Shown one piece after another: positions 6,045-6,195 of a DNA stretch of 6,195 bases (the first letter of the stretch is position 1; every line of letters begins with the position of its first letter). The DNA comes from Ruminococcus sp. (GTDB taxonomy: Bacteria > Bacillota > Clostridia > Oscillospirales > Acutalibacteraceae): the NCBI GenBank assembly GCA_003521625.1, contig DPHV01000030.1, positions 1-6,195 on the forward strand. Direction: 5' to 3'. Position numbers and translations under genes: made by a program. Under the pieces are notes generated by a model. It was given only the letters and a program-made list of their open reading frames with translations. It was not told the origin of the DNA and searched no databases.

Positions 6045-6075
6045 AAGCCGCCGGCAGTTAATGTCGGCGGCTTTC
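6045..6075 (+). terminator. GC-rich terminator downstream of adhE
   Basis: AAGCCGCCG (6045-6053) pairs with CGGCGGCTT (6065-6073). The stem extends inward by three pairs (one G-U) to about 12 bp, with loop GTTAA. The following tract is short (TTTC), so termination may be moderate. On the opposite strand the stem is followed by TTAATTTATA, so it may work in both directions. It lies 65 bp after the adhE stop and probably ends unit 2. Confidence 0.7.
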
Positions 6076-6161
6076 GCTGTTCGGCGGTGTGCCACCACTG
6101 GCAAATCGAGTGAAAAAGTCAGTTTGTTTGGAAAAATTGCAGCCCGAATTTTAAGTTGATA
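6074..6161. other. Non-coding region between the terminator and the second hairpin unit
   Basis: No supported gene is present on either strand. A CGGTGTG at 6085-6091 is complementary to CACACCG at 6015-6021 and could close a larger structure around the terminator stem. A small GGTG/CACC hairpin overlaps it. The stretch may belong to the same repeat-rich element as its flanks. Confidence 0.4.
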
Positions 6162-6195
6162 TGTAGGTGACGTTTCGGGACGTCAAGGATGCCGT
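6162..6195. repeat. Palindromic intergenic repeat unit 2, cut by the window end
   Basis: TGTAG (6162-6166), one base, then the inverted repeat TGACGT (6168-6173) and ACGTCA (6180-6185) around TTCGGG, continuing to the window edge. The head sequence and the one-base spacing to the stem are the same as in the unit at 5993. The right end is outside the window, so its full extent is unknown. Confidence 0.45.

Overview
The window looks like chromosomal DNA from a low-to-mid GC anaerobic Firmicute of the class Clostridia, probably a gut or rumen Ruminococcaceae/Oscillospiraceae relative. This is inferred from AT-rich intergenic DNA around better-balanced genes, purine-rich Shine-Dalgarno sites, Gram-positive-style lipoproteins, a BspA-type leucine-rich-repeat lipoprotein, a full-length fermentative AdhE, and palindromic intergenic repeats. 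No taxonomic marker gene is present, so the assignment is tentative.

All four convincing genes are on the + strand, apparently in two transcription units. Unit 1 starts at a good sigma-A-type promoter (107-135). It encodes a 397-aa lipoprotein resembling the PrsA/SurA foldase family (208-1401). After a 35-bp gap comes a 283-aa secreted, single-pass membrane protein with a Pro-Glu repeat stalk and a basic cytoplasmic tail (1437-2288). A perfect 13-bp stem terminator (2303-2337) closes the unit.

Unit 2 follows a 287-bp AT-rich intergenic region. Its promoter (2488-2517) overlaps a near-consensus Rex-type redox operator. It encodes a 238-aa LRR_5/BspA-like lipoprotein (2576-3292), and 65 bp later the 873-aa bifunctional acetaldehyde/alcohol dehydrogenase AdhE (3358-5979), with all expected catalytic and metal-binding residues. 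No terminator is visible between these two genes, so the Rex-like site may control adhE by read-through. A weaker local promoter also sits directly before adhE. The last 216 bp carry a GC-rich terminator and two hairpin units of similar design that look like interspersed repeats.

Functionally, unit 1 is an envelope module (probable foldase plus surface membrane protein). Unit 2 couples a surface lipoprotein to NADH-consuming ethanol fermentation. Most of the window is ordinary housekeeping and envelope content. I see no CRISPR, toxin-antitoxin, phage, transposase or RNA gene, and no clearly new multi-gene system. The points most worth checking are the Rex-like operator, a strong in-frame internal ribosome binding site at the AdhE domain junction, and the repeat cluster after adhE.
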